Positions 29,570 through 33,671 of a stretch of 33,671 nucleotides of DNA are shown piece after piece. Both the position numbers and the translations under genes were made by a program. The stretch comes from Planctomycetia bacterium (GTDB lineage Bacteria > Planctomycetota > Planctomycetia > Pirellulales > Thermoguttaceae): the NCBI GenBank assembly GCA_030527015.1, contig JAUNBR010000029.1:6481-40151 (forward strand), in the 5' to 3' direction. How positions within the stretch are numbered: the first letter of the stretch is position 1; every line of letters begins with the position of its first letter. The notes beneath the pieces were generated by a model. It saw only the letters and a list, made by a program, of their open reading frames with translations. It ran no database searches and had not been told where the DNA came from.

Positions 29570-30853
29570 TCATAATTCCCATCCGGACGGTAAAACCTTT
29601 CCCTTCTGAATAACCACGATTCCATCCACAATTTGATAATTCTCGTGCTCTTCACAATTATTAGTGTGCTCCACGTTCAGAATTTTCACATTTTTCCCGA
29701 TGCAACAATTTTTATCAATTATCGCATTCTCGATATGACTTCCCTCCCCGATTCCCAGCGGAATACCATGATTTCCTCGAGGTAACTCCGGTTCATAATC
29801 ATAAAAATCACTTCCCATCACGATACAGTTTCTCAAAATGACATTTTTTCCGATATGGCAGCGCACACCGATGACCGCATTTTCAATAATTGCCCCCGAT
29901 TCAATTGTACAGCCATCAGCAATTAAAGCATTTTTAATTTTAGCGTCTGAAATCTGTGAAGACGGCAAAAATCGGGCATTCGTGTAAATCGGTGCCTCCG
30001 GCTCAAACATCCGGAACGGCGGAGTCACGTGCCCCAGACTAAGATTCGCATTAAAAAAAGAACGAATGGTTCCGATATCCTCCCAGTATCCATCAAAAAC
30101 ATACGTATGAATCCGTTTTGAACGAATCAGCGCGGGAAATACTTCTTTTCCAAAATCCTTATAATCCGTTTTATCCAGCGCCTCGACAAGCATCTGTTTA
30201 TTAAAAATATAAATTCCCATACTGGCCAGGTAATCTCTTCCCCGCGCTTCCACATCCCGACTGGAAAGCCAGGCTTCTTCGATTTCGAATCCCCGTAACT
30301 CTTCCGGAAACTTCGGCTTCTCTAAAAATCCACGTACCCGGCCATTTCCGTCGATACGCATGATCCCCAGACCAGACGTCTCTTCCTTTTTTACAGGAAT
30401 GGACGCAATCGTCGCATCCGCCTTACTGTCGATATGCACCTGCAGCATTTTCCGATAATCCATACGATATAACTGATCTCCAGAGAGAATCACCACATAA
30501 TCCACATTATGGCTCTCGATATGGCGCATACTCTGACGAACTGCGTCTGCGGTCCCCTGATACCAGTTACTATTTTCGATCGTCTGTTCCGCTGCGAGAA
30601 TTTCCACGAAACCTCCCTGCCGAAAAACATCAAAAGTGTATGCACTTCGAATATGACTGTGCAGACTCATCGAATTAAACTGCGTCAAAACATAAACTTT
30701 CATGATCTGACTATTTACACAATTTGACAGCGGAATATCTATTAAACGATATTTGCCCGCCACCGGCACCGCCGGTTTCGACCGTACTTTCGTCAGAGGA
30801 TACAGACGCGTTCCACGTCCCCCACCAAGAACCAGAGCTAATACATTATCCAT
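29570..30853 (-). CDS. glgC: Glucose-1-phosphate adenylyltransferase (ADP-glucose pyrophosphorylase)
   Basis: Makes ADP-glucose from ATP and glucose-1-phosphate, the committing step of glycogen synthesis; its product feeds GlgA. The 427 residues are normal for the family. The nucleotide loop LGGGRGTRLYPLT is at 9-21, the substrate/effector Lys lies in RSKPAVPVAGKYR (24-36), the metal/phosphate Asp is in LSGDQLYRMDY (123-133), and FLEKP is at 176-180. The left-handed beta-helix domain runs from about 290, and the end LPSGWEL is typical. GGAAG lies about 7 bases before the chosen ATG; the frame is open 23 codons further upstream without a signal. Confidence 0.96.
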   Translation of the reverse strand: MDNVLALVLGGGRGTRLYPLTKVRSKPAVPVAGKYRLIDIPLSNCVNSQIMKVYVLTQFNSMSLHSHIRSAYTFDVFRQGGFVEILAAEQTIENSNWYQGTADAVRQSMRHIESHNVDYVVILSGDQLYRMDYRKMLQVHIDSKADATIASIPVKKEETSGLGIMRIDGNGRVRGFLEKPKFPEELRGFEIEEAWLSSRDVEARGRDYLASMGIYIFNKQMLVEALDKTDYKDFGKEVFPALIRSKRIHTYVFDGYWEDIGTIRSFFNANLSLGHVTPPFRMFEPEAPIYTNARFLPSSQISDAKIKNALIADGCTIESGAIIENAVIGVRCHIGKNVILRNCIVMGSDFYDYEPELPRGNHGIPLGIGEGSHIENAIIDKNCCIGKNVKILNVEHTNNCEEHENYQIVDGIVVIQKGKVLPSGWEL

Positions 30854-31217
30854 TTTTTCACTTCCACTAAATTTAAAAAAACACTTTATTCCCGGTACAC
30901 CAGAATTTTCCGTTTCAAACATTTTTACGTTACGAAAACCACCATAACCTCAAAAATAATACTCGAAAACAAAAATTTTAATAGTCCTGGATATAAAAAT
31001 TTGATAGAATGACAAAAATTTTCTTTTAATTTTAACAAAATAAGAAGGGAATGAACATTACTCTCCCGAAAAAAAGATAAAAAAATTTCCGTTTTCTTAA
31101 AATTTCAGCGTTTTTATGCCCGAAACTCTAAAATTTTTAATTTCAAATATTTTGTACAGGTAAAATTTATCCAGATCTGATGTAAAAAATTAAAATTTTA
31201 AAGTAAATCGACTTACA

Positions 31218-31322
31218 TATACTGCTTTCACTTTAAATTTCCGTTTTTTGTGGCTCTGAAAGCAGGCATTTTCTGCGAAGCTTATGCCGGAAAAGAAGAA
31301 ATTTTATAGTGTATCAGGTATA
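31218..31322 (+). repeat. 105-bp element, full length
   Basis: A typical copy between glgC and mcsA, upstream of the mcsA promoter. Confidence 0.9.
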
Positions 31323-31447
31323 AAACAAAAGAATAAATATAATATTATGTAGAAATATAATTGTACAGGGACAAAAGTCCATGAATTTTTTTTCAGAGTG
31401 TAATTAAATTTCCATTTCAAAATTCGCAGGGGGAAAAGATTTTCACC

Positions 31448-31475
31448 TTGACAGATTCCGCCTGACTGCTAGAAT
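31448..31475 (+). promoter_or_regulatory. Promoter for mcsA-mcsB
   Basis: A perfect -35 TTGACA (31448-31453), a 16-base spacer and TAGAAT (31470-31475), the latter preceded by TGC (extended -10). The predicted start near 31482 gives a leader of about 190 bases, almost all of it repeat element. Confidence 0.75.
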
Positions 31476-31491
31476 CAGAGTAAAGGATTTT

Positions 31492-31638
31492 TGCTGGAAC
31501 ACTATTAAATTTCCATTTCATGCGGATCTGCCTGACAGCCACATGCTGCCTGCTGCCCAGCAGCATTTCATCCCTTCAGGAAAACCTGAAAATGAGAAAC
31601 TGTAAAGCCTGTAAAGCGAAATTTTTATAGTGTATTAA
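31492..31638 (+). repeat. 105-bp element, expanded, forming the mcsA leader
   Basis: Outer arms are present but the centre is replaced by other hairpins: TGCTG / CAGCA, and TTCAGG-AAAA-CCTGAA. It starts about 10 bases after the predicted transcription start, so it is transcribed as the mcsAB 5' untranslated region. Confidence 0.7.
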
Positions 31639-31670
31639 AGGAAAAGGTTTTCATCACAAAGAAAAAAATC

Positions 31671-32189
31671 ATGAAATGCCAAAAATGTAACCGCGAAGCG
31701 ACGTTTCATATTACGGAATTATTGGGGGGAAAGCCTCAGGAATTACATCTGTGTTCCGAACATGCACAAGAATATTTGGAGCAGACACAGGATATCGCGC
31801 CCGCCACTTCAAATGTCGCCACCGCACTCGCGCACCACATGGCCCAGCAGATGTCCCTGTCAAAAACCAGTAAAGAATTAGACCGTATGGACGAAGAAGT
31901 GTGCCCCATATGTGGCATGACTTTTTTTGAATTTCGGAATCTCAGCCGGCTCGGATGTGCGAATGATTACCAATTTTTCTGGAAGCAGCTGGAACCTCTT
32001 CTCTTAAGCATTCATGGTGAAATTACGCATGTGGGAAAACGTCCTGCCAGAGCAGAACGTCTCAGTCCGCGTTTTACCGAACTGATTAAATTACGCCGAG
32101 AAATGCAAAATGCGGTTAAAGAAGAGCTTTATGAAATCGCATCAGTCATCCGAGACAAAATTCGAAAAATTGAGACGGAGGGGGAATAA
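31671..32189 (+). CDS. mcsA: McsA-like zinc-finger/UVR-motif protein (activator of McsB)
   Basis: A 172-residue protein. The N-terminal zinc-binding motifs are CQKC (Cys3, Cys6) with LCSEH (Cys28, His31). A second set is CPICG (Cys78, Cys81) with Cys96. A UvrB/UvrC-type motif at about 133-168 holds LRREMQNAVKEELYEIASVIRD. In Firmicutes, McsA activates the arginine kinase McsB within the CtsR/ClpC stress system. The stop overlaps the mcsB start by one base (TAATG), so the pair is translationally coupled. A strong sigma70-type promoter lies about 200 bases upstream and a repeat element fills most of the leader. The ribosome site is poor. No CtsR-type operator was recognised. Confidence 0.92.
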   Translation: MKCQKCNREATFHITELLGGKPQELHLCSEHAQEYLEQTQDIAPATSNVATALAHHMAQQMSLSKTSKELDRMDEEVCPICGMTFFEFRNLSRLGCANDYQFFWKQLEPLLLSIHGEITHVGKRPARAERLSPRFTELIKLRREMQNAVKEELYEIASVIRDKIRKIETEGE

Positions 32190-33244
32190 TGGATCATCTG
32201 GACATTATGCTGCAAAACACCAGTGCATGGTTAAAAAATGTGGACGAACAGGCAGGAATCGTCATTTCTTCGCGTATTCGTCTGGCACGAAATTTAGCCG
32301 ACTTTCCTTTCAGTGTACGCATGTCTGATTCTGACCGATCCACCACGGTAACTCGGCTAAATCAGATAATTAAAGACTGTCCAGCCTGCCAGCATTTCCA
32401 CTCTTTTTCCATGGAGGAGCTGGATGAACCAGACCGACTTTTTCTTATGGAACGCCATCTGATTAGTCGTGAACTGGCCGAAGGAAAAGGTGCTCGAGGT
32501 GTGCTGATTTCTCCTGATGAAGAATTCAGTATTATGATTAATGAAGAAGATCATCTGCGCATTCAGGTGGTGAAAAGTGGTTTTAATCTGGAAGCAGCCT
32601 GGGAAGATGCTGACGCTCTGGACGATCAGATCGAAAGTCGTGCTGTTTATGCCTGGCATCCTGAGCTGGGTTATCTCACGGCCTGCCCCACGAACGTCGG
32701 CACCGGAATGCGCGTAAGCCTTATGATGCACCTGCCCGCCTTAAAAATGACTCGGCAATTTGTGCGGATGCACCAGAGTTTACAAAAAATTTCACTTACT
32801 GTCCGTGGTCTGTATGGAGAAGGTTCTCAGGCGCTGGGCGATTTTTATCAGATCAGTAACCAGACGACTCTCGGAATGACGGAACAGGATCTGCTGAAAC
32901 AGGTAATTGACGTAACAAATTCCGTCATCGGGTATGAAACTCATGCCCGAAAGCACCTGCTGGATACGAATAAAACCCAATTACTGGCGGAAATAGACGA
33001 CAGCATTTCTTTTTTGCGTACCGCGGAGGTAATTACTTTGGAAGAAACCCTGCGCAGCCTTTCACTTATCCGCATGGGCATTCAGATGAATCTGATTCAT
33101 AATATCCCACTTTCTCTTGTAAATACGCTTTCGATTAACGCTCAGCCCGCGCACCTGGAAAGAATCTTTAGTGGAATCTTTTCTTCCGGAGATATTAATA
33201 TTTTCCGTGCCCAATATTTACAGAAACAGATGCTGCAGATCTGA
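32189..33244 (+). CDS. mcsB: Protein arginine kinase McsB
   Basis: ATP:guanidino phosphotransferase that phosphorylates protein arginines, marking proteins for ClpCP in the species studied. The 351 residues match the family. The nucleotide-binding arginines are in VISSRIRLARN (25-35), the catalytic acidic motif is NEEDHLRIQ (118-126), the active-site Cys is in ACPTNVGTGMR (Cys166), and RGLYGEGSQ is at 206-214. The C-terminal end, where family members carry the phosphoarginine-binding RDxxRA motif, reads INIFRA (336-341), so its first two key residues are changed. GGAGGGGG lies about 5 bases before the start, inside mcsA. No clpC or ctsR is in the window, but the window ends about 430 bases later. 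Confidence 0.95.
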   Translation: MDHLDIMLQNTSAWLKNVDEQAGIVISSRIRLARNLADFPFSVRMSDSDRSTTVTRLNQIIKDCPACQHFHSFSMEELDEPDRLFLMERHLISRELAEGKGARGVLISPDEEFSIMINEEDHLRIQVVKSGFNLEAAWEDADALDDQIESRAVYAWHPELGYLTACPTNVGTGMRVSLMMHLPALKMTRQFVRMHQSLQKISLTVRGLYGEGSQALGDFYQISNQTTLGMTEQDLLKQVIDVTNSVIGYETHARKHLLDTNKTQLLAEIDDSISFLRTAEVITLEETLRSLSLIRMGIQMNLIHNIPLSLVNTLSINAQPAHLERIFSGIFSSGDINIFRAQYLQKQMLQI

Positions 33245-33307
33245 ATAAAATCGAAAATCTTCCGAAAAACACACGGATACCACTTTCACCTGTACTTTCT
33301 TTTTGTC

Positions 33308-33362
33308 AAAAACCGGCGTTTCATGCATCACGAAACACCGGCGAGTGAAAATTTTAAGCAGA
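33308..33362. repeat. 55-bp hairpin repeat, copy 1
   Basis: Identical to the last 55 bases of the window. It contains an imperfect 10-pair hairpin (CCGGCGTTTC / GAAACACCGG) and resembles the core of the 105-bp element with a different loop. On the minus strand the stem is followed by TTTTT and could terminate transcription entering from downstream. Confidence 0.8.
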
Positions 33363-33365
33363 ACC

Positions 33366-33452
33366 AGATACACTCTAAATTTCCGCTTCTCCGGCTTTTT
33401 TGCTTCACTAAAAATACCTGCTTTACGGCCGCACAAAACGAAAATTTAGTGT
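33366..33452 (-). repeat. 105-bp element, right part worn
   Basis: AATTTCCGCTTCTCCGGC and GGCCGCACAAAACGAAAAT arms are clear; both tips are incomplete. Confidence 0.7.
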
Positions 33453-33616
33453 AAATGCAGAGTAAATACAAAAAAATATCTGAGCCCTGATTCTGATCCC
33501 GATTTAAATTTTTGTTTTATACGGCCACGGAAAACCTGCTTTTCATATCTTCTCATAAAATACAGGAGAAATGGAAAAAGAATAATCTCCCGGACATAAA
33601 CATCCTCCACTCATAA

Positions 33617-33671
33617 AAAAACCGGCGTTTCATGCATCACGAAACACCGGCGAGTGAAAATTTTAAGCAGA
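33617..33671. repeat. 55-bp hairpin repeat, copy 2 (cut by window end)
   Basis: Identical to the copy 309 bases upstream. The match runs to the window edge, so the full repeat unit may be longer, possibly another tandem duplication of about 309 bp. Confidence 0.8.

Larger units (their letters stand above)
30854..31670. other. Gap between divergent glgC and mcsA
   Basis: AT-rich DNA, one full element, the mcsA promoter and an expanded element as leader. No convincing glgC promoter was picked out. Confidence 0.75.
33245..33671. other. Non-coding end of window after mcsB
   Basis: Two identical 55-bp hairpin repeats 309 bases apart, one element copy and worn remnants (about 33495-33560). Confidence 0.75.

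Noticed and set aside
31323..31670. CtsR or HrcA (CIRCE) operator before mcsA
   Set aside because: No direct repeat of GGTCAAA type and no TTAGCACTC inverted repeat seen.

Overview
The window reads as a chromosomal segment of a bacterium with moderate-to-low GC and AT-rich intergenic DNA. It is probably a member of the Planctomycetota (Pirellulales-like), at moderate confidence. The reasons are a secreted protein whose C-terminus resembles a Planctomycetes-type conserved hypothetical, a very long signal-peptide n-region, a sugar isomerase-like TIM barrel of a type I associate with that phylum, an McsA/McsB pair outside the Firmicutes, and loosely packed mostly single-gene transcription units. 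No rRNA, tRNA, CRISPR array, phage gene or transposase gene was seen.

Layout. Bases 1-5 kb hold three minus-strand genes: a six-helix membrane protein, prmC and rho. rho and prmC look like the remnant of the widespread rho-rpmE-prfA-prmC cluster. A gap of about 1.9 kb follows. Next, on the plus strand, come guaB with an overlapping gene for a large secreted protein, then glgA and proB. From 14 to 18 kb on the minus strand are a GH51 arabinofuranosidase, a HIT protein and gcvPB. Then come ilvB (+), sppA (-), an exported alpha/beta hydrolase (-), a TIM-barrel isomerase-like protein (+), a lipoprotein with a degenerate thioredoxin fold (-), glgC (-), and the coupled pair mcsA-mcsB (+). The genes cover housekeeping metabolism (GMP, proline, branched-chain amino acids, glycine cleavage), glycogen synthesis (glgC and glgA, unlinked), plant-polysaccharide breakdown and protein quality control. 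Coding sequence is only about 65 percent of the window.

The outstanding feature is in the other 35 percent. Nearly every intergenic gap carries copies of one family of short palindromic elements, about 105 bp long, with at least 40 recognisable intact, partial or decayed copies in both orientations. The two ends are imperfect inverted repeats beginning TATAC (23 of 29 positions match between ends). A second inner hairpin (GGCATTTT / AAAATGCC) lies at the centre. One copy is inserted inside another with an apparent TA duplication, and neighbouring copies often share their terminal TATA. This looks like a non-autonomous (MITE-like) element amplified by a transposase encoded elsewhere. It has shaped the region: an exact 310-bp duplication has its junctions in element sequence, elements sit in the mcsA leader and directly before the proB start, and most expected operon partners (proA, ilvN, gcvPA, prfA) are not adjacent. 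Two other tandem repeats (180 bp; 48 bp within a gene) and two bidirectional terminators between convergent genes complete the picture.
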